The notes under the pieces were generated by a model. The model was given only the letters and a program-made list of their open reading frames with translations, ran no database searches and had not been told where the DNA came from. The position numbers were made by a program, and so were the translations under genes. DNA of 64,000 bases from Paraburkholderia dilworthii (lineage in GTDB: Bacteria > Pseudomonadota > Gammaproteobacteria > Burkholderiales > Burkholderiaceae): the NCBI RefSeq assembly GCF_000472525.1, contig NZ_KI421431.1:70987-134986 (forward strand), given 5' to 3'. Positions 28,195 to 36,393 of this stretch are shown here, one piece after another (position 1 is the first letter of the stretch; every line of letters starts with the position of its first letter).

Positions 28195-29187
28195 ATGACT
28201 CTCATCGTCACCGGCGCGGCCGGCTTTATCGGCAGCAACCTCGTGAAAGCGCTGAACGAGCGCGGCGAACAACGCATCATCGCCGTAGACAATCTGACGC
28301 GCGCAGACAAGTTCAAGAACCTCGTCGACTGTGAAATCGACGACTATCTCGACAAGACCGAATTCATCGAACGTTTCAAGCGCGGCGATTTCGGTCGCGT
28401 GCGGGCCGTTTTCCACGAAGGCGCCTGTTCGGACACGATGGAAACGGACGGCCGCTACATGATGGACAACAATTTCCGCTATAGCCGCGACGTGCTCGAT
28501 ATCTGCCTCGCGCAGAACATCCAGTTCCTGTATGCGTCTTCGGCAGCGACGTATGGCGGCTCGAGCCGTTTCGTCGAAGAGCGCGAAGTCGAGCAGCCGT
28601 TGAACGTGTACGGTTATTCGAAGTTCCTGTTCGATCAGGTGATTCGCCGCGTGCTGCCCGCCGCGAAAAGCCAGATTGCCGGCTTTCGCTACTTCAACGT
28701 CTATGGGCCTCGCGAAACGCATAAGGCGCGCATGGCGTCGGTCGCGTTTCACAACTTCAACCAGTTCCGCGCCGAGGGCAAGGTCAAGCTGTTCGGCGAA
28801 TACAACGGCTACGCCGCGGGCGAGCAAACGCGCGATTTCGTTTCCGTCGAAGACGTGGTGAAGGTCAACCTGTTCTTCTTCGACCATCCTCACAAGTCGG
28901 GCATCTTCAATCTGGGCAGCGGCCGCGCGCAACCGTTCAACGACATTGCGAGCACGGTGGTCAACACGCTGCGCTCGCTGAGCAACGAGCCGCCGCTTTC
29001 GCTTGCCGATCAGGTGCAACGCGGGCTGATCGAATACATCCCGTTCCCCGATGCGTTGCGCGGCAAGTATCAGTGCTTCACGCAAGCGGATTTGTCGAAG
29101 CTGCGCGCGGCCGGCTACGACGCGCCGTTCCTGAGCGTGCAGGAAGGTGTCGATCGTTACGTACGTTGGCTATTCGGCCAGGTGTAA
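28195..29187 (+). CDS. hldD: ADP-L-glycero-D-manno-heptose 6-epimerase
   Basis: A 330-residue extended short-chain dehydrogenase that completes ADP-heptose synthesis for the LPS inner core. The NADP motif is VTGAAGFIGSNLVKALNERG. The active-site tyrosine and lysine are in NVYGYSKFLFDQ, and family segments FRYFNVYGPRE and LFGEYNGYAAGEQTRDF are present. It follows hldA by 138 bp containing an inverted repeat. Confidence 0.97.
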   Translation: MTLIVTGAAGFIGSNLVKALNERGEQRIIAVDNLTRADKFKNLVDCEIDDYLDKTEFIERFKRGDFGRVRAVFHEGACSDTMETDGRYMMDNNFRYSRDVLDICLAQNIQFLYASSAATYGGSSRFVEEREVEQPLNVYGYSKFLFDQVIRRVLPAAKSQIAGFRYFNVYGPRETHKARMASVAFHNFNQFRAEGKVKLFGEYNGYAAGEQTRDFVSVEDVVKVNLFFFDHPHKSGIFNLGSGRAQPFNDIASTVVNTLRSLSNEPPLSLADQVQRGLIEYIPFPDALRGKYQCFTQADLSKLRAAGYDAPFLSVQEGVDRYVRWLFGQV

Positions 29188-29263
29188 ATAATTCGGATAC
29201 CTCTTTAAACTGGAATCTCCCGGTTGGTGATGTCGCCAACCGGTTGTACGAGGGAGATTCCAT

Positions 29264-29629
29264 ATGTTTCAAAAAATTCTGGTTACCGCGGCCATGCTCG
29301 CCGCTTTCGGCCACGCGTATGCGTCGGTCGACGTCAACACGGCTAACGAGGACGCGCTGCGCGGCATCAAAGGCATCGGTCCTGCCAAGGCGAAGGCCAT
29401 TCTCGAAGAGCGTTCAGCGCATGGTCCATTCAAGGACCCGACCGATCTCGGCAAACGCGTCAAGGGCATGGGCGGGCATACCGTCGAGCGCCTGCAAACG
29501 GAGGGTCTCGCTGTCGGTCCGGCTGGCGCGGCTGCTGGCCCGCAGGTTGCGGCGTCTTCACAGACCAAAGGCGCGGCCGTTGCGGCCAATACGTCAAAAG
29601 GCGCCACCACAGTGGCGGTGAAGAAATAG
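29264..29629 (+). CDS. ComEA-like helix-hairpin-helix exported protein
   Basis: A 121-residue protein with a signal peptide (MFQKILVTAAMLAAFGHAYA). A tandem helix-hairpin-helix DNA-binding region (VDVNTANEDALRGIKGIGPA, residues ~22-75) is followed by an Ala/Gly/Thr-rich tail ending in VKK. Family members bind DNA in the periplasm; ComEA draws in transforming DNA. No other competence genes are near, so the role here is open. GGGAGATTCC precedes the ATG. Confidence 0.85.
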   Translation: MFQKILVTAAMLAAFGHAYASVDVNTANEDALRGIKGIGPAKAKAILEERSAHGPFKDPTDLGKRVKGMGGHTVERLQTEGLAVGPAGAAAGPQVAASSQTKGAAVAANTSKGATTVAVKK

Positions 29630-29694
29630 TCTGACGCGCGTCGGCCGCGCGGTGCCGGTTGCACCGCGCGCGATTCGCCATCGTATTCCCTTCA

Positions 29695-29772
29695 TGGTCG
29701 GAGCCGGCAACAGCGCTCCTTAAGCTGTCATTCGCATGACTGGCTCCCGCGGTACTCAGCCGCGGGCTTTTT
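29695..29772 (+). ncRNA. Structured intergenic transcript end between comEA-like gene and cysM (possible sRNA)
   Basis: GGAGCC (29700-29705) can pair with GGCTCC (29742-29747) around a GTCAT-TCGC-ATGAC hairpin. A terminator follows: CCCGCGG (29746-29752), CCGCGGG (29760-29766), then TTTTT. About 50 bp upstream is a separate perfect 10-bp hairpin, CGCGCGGTGC with GCACCGCGCG (29646-29670). The terminator is secure; a distinct small RNA is conjecture. Confidence 0.5.
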
Positions 29773-29886
29773 GCGTGACGAGGCGGACTGCATCCATGTC
29801 GGCAGAAGGGCCGCACGGCAGCCGTAGGCCCGGTGGTTTAGAATCGATGAATTCAGACTCCGCGCATCGACAGCAATAGAACCGAT

Positions 29887-30789
29887 ATGGCTTACAAAAC
29901 GATTGAAGACACGATCGGCAATACGCCGCTCGTGCAACTCGTCCGGCTAACCGACGACGAGATCCGCGGCCGCAATAATGTGATCCTCGCCAAGCTCGAG
30001 GGCAACAATCCAGCGGGTTCGGTGAAGGATCGCCCGGCGTTGTCTATGATCAAGAAAGCGGAAGCGCGCGGCCGTATCAAACCGGGTGATACGCTGATCG
30101 AATCGACGAGCGGCAATACCGGCATTGCGCTCGCTATGGCGGCTGCGATCCGCGGCTACAAGATGGTTCTGATCATGCCGGAAGACCTGTCGGTGGAGCG
30201 ACGTCAGAGCATGGCGGCGTATGGCGCACAAATTATCCTCACGCCTGTCACCGGCGGCATGGAATACGCGCGCGATCTGGCCGAACAGATGCAGCGCGAC
30301 GGCAAGGGCATCATCCTCGATCAATTTGCGAACCCGGACAATCCGGCGGCGCATATCGAAGGCACCGGCCCGGAAATCTGGCGCGATACCGAAGGGCGCA
30401 TCACGCACTTCGTGTCGTCCATGGGCACGACGGGCACGATCATGGGCGTGTCCACTTTTCTGAAGCAACAGAACGAGGCGATTGAAATCGTCGGCGCGCA
30501 ACCGGAGGAAGGCTCGCGTATTCCCGGCATCCGCAAATGGCCGGAGGCGTATATGCCGAAGATTTTCGACCGTAGCCGGGTCGACCGCGTCGAGAACGTG
30601 GGCCAGGCCGCGGCCGAAGCGATGGCACGCCGCCTTGCGTCCGTCGAAGGCATCTTCGCGGGCATCTCGTCAGGCGGGGCGTGTGAGGTGGCGTTGCGGG
30701 TTGCGCGTCAGGTTGAGAACGCGACCATCGTGTTCATTGTTTGTGATCGCGGCGACCGTTATTTGTCTACGGGCGTGTTTCCGGCTTAA
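29887..30789 (+). CDS. cysM: Cysteine synthase B (O-acetylserine sulfhydrylase)
   Basis: A 300-residue PLP enzyme making cysteine from O-acetylserine with sulfide or thiosulfate. The PLP lysine is in NPAGSVKDRPALSMI, the substrate loop is TSGNTGIAL, and the C-terminal signature is GISSGGA. Length and the ASVEGIFAGISSGGA region fit CysM better than CysK. TAGAAT near 29840 is a plausible -10. Confidence 0.95.
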   Translation: MAYKTIEDTIGNTPLVQLVRLTDDEIRGRNNVILAKLEGNNPAGSVKDRPALSMIKKAEARGRIKPGDTLIESTSGNTGIALAMAAAIRGYKMVLIMPEDLSVERRQSMAAYGAQIILTPVTGGMEYARDLAEQMQRDGKGIILDQFANPDNPAAHIEGTGPEIWRDTEGRITHFVSSMGTTGTIMGVSTFLKQQNEAIEIVGAQPEEGSRIPGIRKWPEAYMPKIFDRSRVDRVENVGQAAAEAMARRLASVEGIFAGISSGGACEVALRVARQVENATIVFIVCDRGDRYLSTGVFPA

Positions 30790-30818
30790 GCGGACAACCG
30801 GGCCTCGGCTCTCGCTTA

Positions 30819-30854
30819 ACAGCCACAGCCACAGCCACAGCCACAGCCACAGCC
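30819..30854. repeat. (ACAGCC)6 hexanucleotide tandem repeat
   Basis: Six exact consecutive copies of ACAGCC lie between the cysM stop and its terminator. They are outside any gene. Confidence 0.97.
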
Positions 30855-30855
30855 G

Positions 30856-30935
30856 AAAAAGCGCCTACTGAACTGCGCCCCAAAGGTTGGATCGGTGTCC
30901 AACTCCTGGAGCGCAAATCAACCGGCGCTTTTTTT
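30856..30935. terminator. Bidirectional cysM/mltB terminator with nested palindrome resembling IS ends
   Basis: The outer stem AAAAAGCGCC (30856-30865) pairs with GGCGCTTTTT (30924-30933), giving T tracts on both strands between convergent cysM and mltB. The ~58-nt loop holds an imperfect palindrome: TGCGC (30874-30878) with GCGCA (30911-30915), and TTGGA with TCCAA inside. Its halves resemble terminal inverted repeats of IS3-family elements (CTGCGCCCCAAAGGTTGGA). Confidence 0.7.
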
Positions 30936-30974
30936 ATCACCACACCCAAACGAGCCAACGGCTCACTTCACGAA

Positions 30975-32213
30975 TTACTGAGAAGCTGCGCTCGGCGGTG
31001 CCGCGTTGTTCAAGGCATTGGCCGGATTAGCGGCGTCGCTCGCTTGCATCTGCGACTTGATGCGCTCCCCCAGCTGATAAACCGCGAGCGCATAAAAGAA
31101 GCTGCGGTTATAGCGCGTAAGCACGTAGAAGTTTTTGAGGCCCAGCATAAATTCGGTGCCGCGTCCCGGCGACGGCAAGTCGACCACCGTCACAGGCGTT
31201 CCCGCCTCCGACGCGACATTCAAGTCCGGCTCATTGAGCAGCAGCCCCGCGCGCAACAACTGGGCGAGCGGCCAATGCGGCTCCGGCGCGCCGTCGGCAG
31301 CGGCTTGTGCGACGCCGAGGCTGCCGGCGTCCGTTCCGATCTTCCATACGACGGGCCGGCCGTTTTCCCAGCCGTTCTGCCGCAGATAGTTGGCCACACT
31401 GCCGATTGCATCTGCCTGGCTCGTGCGCAGATCGATTTCCTTGTTGCCGTCGTAGCTCACCGCATACTGCACGATGCTGCTCGGCAGGAATTGCGGAATG
31501 CCGATCGCGCCGGTATACGAGCCGAGCACCGTGGTCGGATCGATCTGCGAATCGCGCGTCCACACCAGGTAGTCTTCGAGATTTTTGCGGAAGGTCGCCT
31601 GACGGTCCGCGCGATTAACCGTGTTCGGGTAGTCGAAACTGAGCGTGGTCAGCGCATCGAGCACGCGGAAGTTGCCCATGAAGCGCCCATAAATCGTTTC
31701 CACGCCGAGAATGCCGACGATCACCTCCGGCGGCACGCCAAATTCCTCGTACGCGCGTTGCAGCGTGGCCTGATTCGCGCGCCAGAAGCGGATGCCCGCG
31801 TTGATGCGGATCTGATCGAGAAAGCGCGACTGGTACACACGCCAGTTCTTTACCGCGGGCGAGGGCGACGGCGTCACGAGCTTCACCGCGGTCGCCGAGT
31901 AACTCACGCCGGAAAAAAGCGAGTGCAGCGACGATGCGTCGAAGTCGTAGCGCGCCACCATGTCGTTGATGAACGCATCGACATTCGCGTTGTTCGCGTA
32001 GCGCTGGGGGATGATCTCTTCTTCAAACGTTTGCCCTTGCGGGACCGCGCTTTGCGGCTGTGCCTGAGCGAGCAGCGCCGGCGGTTTCTTGCCGGCGCTC
32101 TGCGCGAGAGCCGGAGTGGTTGCCATGAACATGCACGATGCGATGGAGAGTGCGGCGGCGATGGTTCGGGTGCTGAGCCGGATTCGTGCAGACAGGGCAA
32201 GCTTGACGGTCAT
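30975..32213 (-). CDS. mltB: Lytic murein transglycosylase B
   Basis: A 412-residue peptidoglycan lytic transglycosylase (SltB family, GH103). The catalytic glutamate is in VGILGVETIYGRFMGN. TGAIGIPQFLPSSI and the C-terminal LTRYNRSFFYALAVYQL are family signatures. The N-terminus MTVKLALSARIRLSTRTI leads into a hydrophobic signal ending ALA, with no lipobox cysteine, so it is soluble periplasmic and not a lipoprotein. The start at 32213 is preferred over a 158-residue upstream extension. Confidence 0.94.
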   Translation of the reverse strand: MTVKLALSARIRLSTRTIAAALSIASCMFMATTPALAQSAGKKPPALLAQAQPQSAVPQGQTFEEEIIPQRYANNANVDAFINDMVARYDFDASSLHSLFSGVSYSATAVKLVTPSPSPAVKNWRVYQSRFLDQIRINAGIRFWRANQATLQRAYEEFGVPPEVIVGILGVETIYGRFMGNFRVLDALTTLSFDYPNTVNRADRQATFRKNLEDYLVWTRDSQIDPTTVLGSYTGAIGIPQFLPSSIVQYAVSYDGNKEIDLRTSQADAIGSVANYLRQNGWENGRPVVWKIGTDAGSLGVAQAAADGAPEPHWPLAQLLRAGLLLNEPDLNVASEAGTPVTVVDLPSPGRGTEFMLGLKNFYVLTRYNRSFFYALAVYQLGERIKSQMQASDAANPANALNNAAPPSAASQ

Positions 32214-32420
32214 AGTGAGCTGGGGGCGCAGTGCGAAAGGACGAAGACAGGAGGAAAACGGATCGGGGCAGTATACCCGAGGCCTTCTGCGAAACTGTGC
32301 CGGGCGCGTCACAGCCACGTCGTGTGGTAACTTGACGAGTGTTGGCGCGCCGTGGGCGCGCGCCCCTGGATGGAGACACGCCGCGCACGCTTCTAAGGCG
32401 ACGCGCCGCAGAAGAAAATC

Positions 32421-33344
32421 ATGGCAACAGGCTTCTATTCCCACGCCGACTGTCTGCTGCACGACATGGGGCAATGGCATCCCGAATGCCCGGCACGGCT
32501 GCAGGCCATCGAAGATCAGTTGATCGCGAGCCGCATCGACGCATTGATCGAACGCGAGTCGCCGCCGCTCGCCGACGAAGCGGCGCTGCTGCGCGTGCAC
32601 ACGCAGGCGCACGTCGATTACGTACGCAGCCTGTCGCCCGCGGAAGGCATGGCTGAGATCGACCCCGACACGTCGATGAATCCGCATACGTTGCAGGCGG
32701 CGCTACGCGCTGCCGGCGCCGCGGTGGCGGCCACCGACGCGGTCATCGAAGGGCGCTTCGACAACGCCTTCTGCAGTGTGCGCCCGCCCGGTCATCACGC
32801 CGAGCCCGCGCGTGCGATGGGCTTCTGCTTCTTCAACAATGTCGCGATCGCCGCGCGTCATGCGCTCGAGGTGCACGGCTTGCAGCGCGTCGCGATCATC
32901 GACTTCGACGTGCACCACGGCAACGGCACCGAGGCAGCCTTTTCCGGCGACTCGCGCGTGCTGATGTGCAGCATCTTCCAGCATCCGTTCTATCCGTTCA
33001 CCGGCGCCGACAATCAGGCGCCCAACATGTGCAATGTGCCGATGCCGGCGCGCTCGAAAGGCATGGCCGTGCGCGAGGCGGTGGACATGCTGTGGCTGCC
33101 GCGTCTGAATGAATTCAAGCCTGAAATGCTGTTCATTTCCGCGGGCTTCGATGCGCATCGCGAGGACGATCTGGGAAACATGGGCCTCGTCGAAGACGAC
33201 TACGTGTGGATCACCGAGCAGATGCGCGACATCGCGAAACGCTATGCGGGCGGGCGGATCGTGAGTTGCCTCGAAGGAGGCTACAACCTGTCCGCGCTTG
33301 GACGCAGCGTCGTCGCACACGTGCGCGCCCTAGCCGAAATCTGA
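32421..33344 (+). CDS. Histone-deacetylase-family (class II-like) deacylase
   Basis: A 307-residue zinc hydrolase of the arginase/deacetylase fold. The active site is intact: RPPGHHAEP (His pair), FDVHHGNGTE (zinc Asp and His) and SAGFDAHREDDLG (second zinc Asp), with the C-terminal EGGYN. Bacterial members act on acetylated polyamines, acetoin-pathway proteins or other acyl-amines; the substrate is not evident. The gene runs in the same direction as the crotonase 52 bp downstream. Confidence 0.9.
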   Translation: MATGFYSHADCLLHDMGQWHPECPARLQAIEDQLIASRIDALIERESPPLADEAALLRVHTQAHVDYVRSLSPAEGMAEIDPDTSMNPHTLQAALRAAGAAVAATDAVIEGRFDNAFCSVRPPGHHAEPARAMGFCFFNNVAIAARHALEVHGLQRVAIIDFDVHHGNGTEAAFSGDSRVLMCSIFQHPFYPFTGADNQAPNMCNVPMPARSKGMAVREAVDMLWLPRLNEFKPEMLFISAGFDAHREDDLGNMGLVEDDYVWITEQMRDIAKRYAGGRIVSCLEGGYNLSALGRSVVAHVRALAEI

Positions 33345-33396
33345 CGAGTCGCCGCACCGCATGCTGCGGCCGCCGGTCACTGAAATGGAGCGAGCC

Positions 33397-34197
33397 ATGA
33401 ATGCCGATGCGCTGAGCGCTTCGCTGATCCAAACGGAATCGGACGCGTACGGCGTGCCCGGCGTCGTCCGTCTGACGATGAACCGGCCCGACGCCTTCAA
33501 TGCACTCTCGGAGTCTTTGCTCGACGCATTGCAGCAAGCGTTGAACGCACTCGCTGGATCGCCAGCGCGCGTGGTCGTGATCGCCGGCGCCGGACGCGCG
33601 TTCTGCGCGGGACACGATCTGAAGGAGATGCGTGCGTCGCCGTCGCTTGAGTATTACCAGGCACTGTTCGCCCGCTGCACGAAACTCATGATGACGATCC
33701 AGCGCCTGCCGCAGCCGGTGATCGCGCGTGTCCACGGCGTTGCGACGGCGGCCGGCTGCCAGCTGGTCGCCATGTGCGATCTCGCCGTGGCTTCCGATAC
33801 TGCGCGCTTTGCGGTCTCGGGCGTGAATCTCGGGCTGTTCTGCGCGACGCCGTCGGTCCCGCTGTCGCGCAATCTGTCGCGTAAGGCCGCGCTTGAAATG
33901 CTGTTGACCGGCGATTTCATCGATGCGGCCGAGGCCAGGCAACAGGGCCTCGTCAATCGCGTGGTGCCCACGGACTCGCTCGATGCCGAAGTGGCAAGGC
34001 TCGCCACTAGCATTTGCGCGAAGCCCGTCGAAGCCGTGAGTGCCGGCAAGGGACTCTTCTACCGGCAGCTCGAAATGGGTATTGAAGCCGCGTACCAGCT
34101 CGCCGGCCAGACTATGGCCTGCAACATGATGGACGACTCGGCGCTAGAAGGTGTGCAGGCATTCATCGACAAGCGCCCGCCCGACTGGAATCGCTAA
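33397..34197 (+). CDS. Crotonase-superfamily protein, ECHDC3-like
   Basis: A 266-residue enoyl-CoA hydratase/isomerase-fold protein. The oxyanion-hole segments AGHDLKEM and HGVATAAGCQLVAMCDLAVA are present. The position of the first catalytic glutamate (GGCELA in hydratases) is glutamine here, and the second-glutamate region reads SGVNLGLFC. This pattern matches the ECHDC3-type branch and not classical crotonase, so hydration activity is doubtful. The start at 33397 has GGAGCG 7 nt upstream. Its stop overlaps the convergent hydrolase stop by 4 bp. Confidence 0.88.
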   Translation: MNADALSASLIQTESDAYGVPGVVRLTMNRPDAFNALSESLLDALQQALNALAGSPARVVVIAGAGRAFCAGHDLKEMRASPSLEYYQALFARCTKLMMTIQRLPQPVIARVHGVATAAGCQLVAMCDLAVASDTARFAVSGVNLGLFCATPSVPLSRNLSRKAALEMLLTGDFIDAAEARQQGLVNRVVPTDSLDAEVARLATSICAKPVEAVSAGKGLFYRQLEMGIEAAYQLAGQTMACNMMDDSALEGVQAFIDKRPPDWNR

Positions 34198-35117
34198 CGC
34201 ACGTGCTCCACTCGCTGATCGATCCACTCGATCAGTTCGCCGATAACCCGGTCGCGGTCCATGTCGTTCATCGTCTCGTGAAAGCTGCCTTCGTAGAGCC
34301 GCAGCGTCTTGTCGGCCGAGCCGGCGTGCTGACCGAAGTCGCGGCTGCCTTCAGGTTCGGTGAGCTTGTCGGCGGTGCCGTGAAAGACGAGGAGCGGCAT
34401 GCGCAGCGCCGCTCGGCGAGATTCGATGCGCGTCATTGCCAGCAGCAATTCCGCTCCCGTGCGTGCCGGAATCGCACCGTGATGCACGAGCGGGTCGTTG
34501 CGGTTCGCGTCTACCACGGCTGGCAGGCGCGAGAGCAGGGCGGCGTCGATTTTCATCGCCGGGAAGCCCGGCCAGACGCTGCTGATGACCTGGCTCAGCT
34601 TGAGCATCCAGCGAGGCACGTCGCGGCCAGGCGCGAGCGCAGGGCTCGACAGGATCAGGCCGCTCACGAAGCCGCCGCGCTCATCGCGAGCGGGGCCGAG
34701 ACGCTCGATCGCGTACAGCGCGGCCACCGCGCCGCCCATGCTATGGCCCATCAGAAATAGCGGTACATGCGGATGGGCTTGCGCAGCGGCGCCGAACAAA
34801 GCCTGCGCATCGAGCAGGTAATCGTCGAACCTTTCGACGTATGCGCGCCTGCCGGGTGCCCGGCCGTGGCCGCGTAAGTCGATTGCCAGCAGTTCGACGC
34901 CGACCGCATTGAGGCGGGCAGCCAGCGCCGAATAGCGGCCCGCATGCTCGGCCAATCCGTGGATCAGCGCAACCGTTGCGCGGGGCGTTCCGGTGGCAGG
35001 CCAGCGGAATAGCGGCAATTCCACGTTATCTGCCGTGGCGACCGAGGAGCGCAGAGGCCCGACGCTGTCCGCGCCGTTCTGGTCGACCGTGGCGATTCTG
35101 TTTTGGGAAGTTCCCAT
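34194..35117 (-). CDS. Alpha/beta hydrolase, monoacylglycerol-lipase-like
   Basis: A 307-residue serine hydrolase of the Hydrolase_4 family. The nucleophile elbow is FLMGHSMGGAVAAL, the acid is in HGTADKLTEPEGS and the histidine in YEGSFHETMND. The oxyanion strand reads VALIHGLAEHAGRY and the lid follows near residue 150. This is the classic monoglyceride lipase/lysophospholipase arrangement. There is no signal peptide, so it is cytoplasmic. It converges with the crotonase; the ribosome site is weak. Confidence 0.87.
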   Translation of the reverse strand: MGTSQNRIATVDQNGADSVGPLRSSVATADNVELPLFRWPATGTPRATVALIHGLAEHAGRYSALAARLNAVGVELLAIDLRGHGRAPGRRAYVERFDDYLLDAQALFGAAAQAHPHVPLFLMGHSMGGAVAALYAIERLGPARDERGGFVSGLILSSPALAPGRDVPRWMLKLSQVISSVWPGFPAMKIDAALLSRLPAVVDANRNDPLVHHGAIPARTGAELLLAMTRIESRRAALRMPLLVFHGTADKLTEPEGSRDFGQHAGSADKTLRLYEGSFHETMNDMDRDRVIGELIEWIDQRVEHVR

Positions 35118-35262
35118 AACGGCACGTCCGTTGAACTTGACTCCGCGAGATCATAGACCGACGCCATGCTGCGCGGGCAGCGTGCCGCACACGCGCTCCT
35201 CTAATGTCTATTAGTTATGAAAAAATCGAAATTGATTATTAAAGCGAATGTCAGGGCTACGG

Positions 35263-35355
35263 TAGAATCGCGGGCTCAAATCCCAATAAAAGTAACGGCG
35301 GCCGCTTGATCGGGGGAGCGCACCACGCTCGTCGGCAACTCCGCCGTTTCGTTTT
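35263..35355 (+). promoter_or_regulatory. metNIQ promoter -10 and structured leader
   Basis: TAGAAT (35263-35268) is a likely -10, giving a leader of about 84 nt. AACGGCGG (35294-35301) pairs with CCGCCGTT (35341-35348), enclosing GAGCG/CGCTC (35316-35330). The outer stem is followed by TCGTTTTT, which ends 2 nt before the metN ATG. No Shine-Dalgarno sequence is visible. It looks like an attenuator or sensor leader. Confidence 0.5.
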
Positions 35356-35358
35356 TCC

Positions 35359-36393
35359 ATGATCGAAATACGCAATATCTCTCAGCGGTTCGCCGGACCC
35401 CGGGGCTGGGTCGAGGCGCTGCACAACGTCAACCTGTCGATTCCCGCGGGCGAGGTGTTCGGCATCATCGGCCGCAGCGGCGCCGGCAAGAGCACGCTCG
35501 TGCGTACGATCAACCTGCTGACGCGTCCCACGGAAGGCAATATCGTCGTCGACGGCCGCGATCTGACCACGCTGCCCGCCGCGCAATTGCGCGAAGCGCG
35601 CCGCGAAATCGGCATGATCTTCCAGCATTTCAACCTGCTGTCGTCGCGCACGGTGTACGAGAACGTCGCGTTGCCGCTCGAACTCGCCGGCATGAAGCGC
35701 GACGAAATCGAGGCGAATGTGGTGCCGCTGCTCGACCTGGTGGGATTGTCCGCGCAGAAGGATCGTTACCCCGCGCAAATCAGCGGCGGGCAGAAGCAGC
35801 GCGTAGGCATCGCGCGGGCTCTGGCAAGCAAGCCGAAGGTGCTGCTCTCGGATGAAGCGACTTCCGCGCTTGATCCCGAAACCACCCGGGCCATTCTCGA
35901 ACTGCTCAAGCGCATCAATCGCGAACTGAACCTGACCATTGTGCTGATCACGCATCAGATGGATGTGATCAAGCAGGTTTGCGACCGCGTCGCCGTGCTC
36001 GACGCGGGCCGCGTTGTCGAAGAGGGCAAGGTGATCGACGTGTTCCTTCAGCCGCACCACGAAGTCACGCGCGCGCTGATCGGCGACGTGATCGCACAGG
36101 AACTGCCGCCCGCGATGAAGGCGCGCGTCGCCGAGCGTCTGAAGACCGGCAGCGGTCACTTGCTGCGCCTCGCGTTCACCGGTTCGGGCGTCGACCAGCC
36201 GATTCTCTCTGAGACGATCCGCCGCTATGAACTCGACTTCAACATCCTGCACGGCCAGATCGACGAGATCCAGGGGCAGGCGTTTGGCTCACTCGCGGTG
36301 CTCGCGGGCGGCGAACCGGCGAAAGTGGCGCAGGCGCTCGCGTATCTGCGCGAACAGGGTGTGGTGGTGGAGGAGCTCTCGTATGTTGAGTGA
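35359..36393 (+). CDS. metN: Methionine ABC transporter, ATP-binding protein
   Basis: A 344-residue ABC ATPase. Walker A is IIGRSGAGKSTLVRT, the signature is QISGGQKQRVGIARAL, Walker B is LLSDEATSALDPE and the H-loop is VLITHQMDV. A C-terminal NIL domain (residues ~265-344) senses methionine and inhibits transport in the family. It is the first gene of metNIQ, and metI begins 11 bp before its stop. Confidence 0.96.
   Translation: MIEIRNISQRFAGPRGWVEALHNVNLSIPAGEVFGIIGRSGAGKSTLVRTINLLTRPTEGNIVVDGRDLTTLPAAQLREARREIGMIFQHFNLLSSRTVYENVALPLELAGMKRDEIEANVVPLLDLVGLSAQKDRYPAQISGGQKQRVGIARALASKPKVLLSDEATSALDPETTRAILELLKRINRELNLTIVLITHQMDVIKQVCDRVAVLDAGRVVEEGKVIDVFLQPHHEVTRALIGDVIAQELPPAMKARVAERLKTGSGHLLRLAFTGSGVDQPILSETIRRYELDFNILHGQIDEIQGQAFGSLAVLAGGEPAKVAQALAYLREQGVVVEELSYVE

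Noticed and set aside
30819..30854. CRISPR repeats
   Set aside because: The hexamers are contiguous with no spacers, and no cas genes are present.
35281..35358. Known SAM or SAH riboswitch before metN
   Set aside because: The stems do not show the conserved cores of those classes, so only an unclassified leader is claimed.
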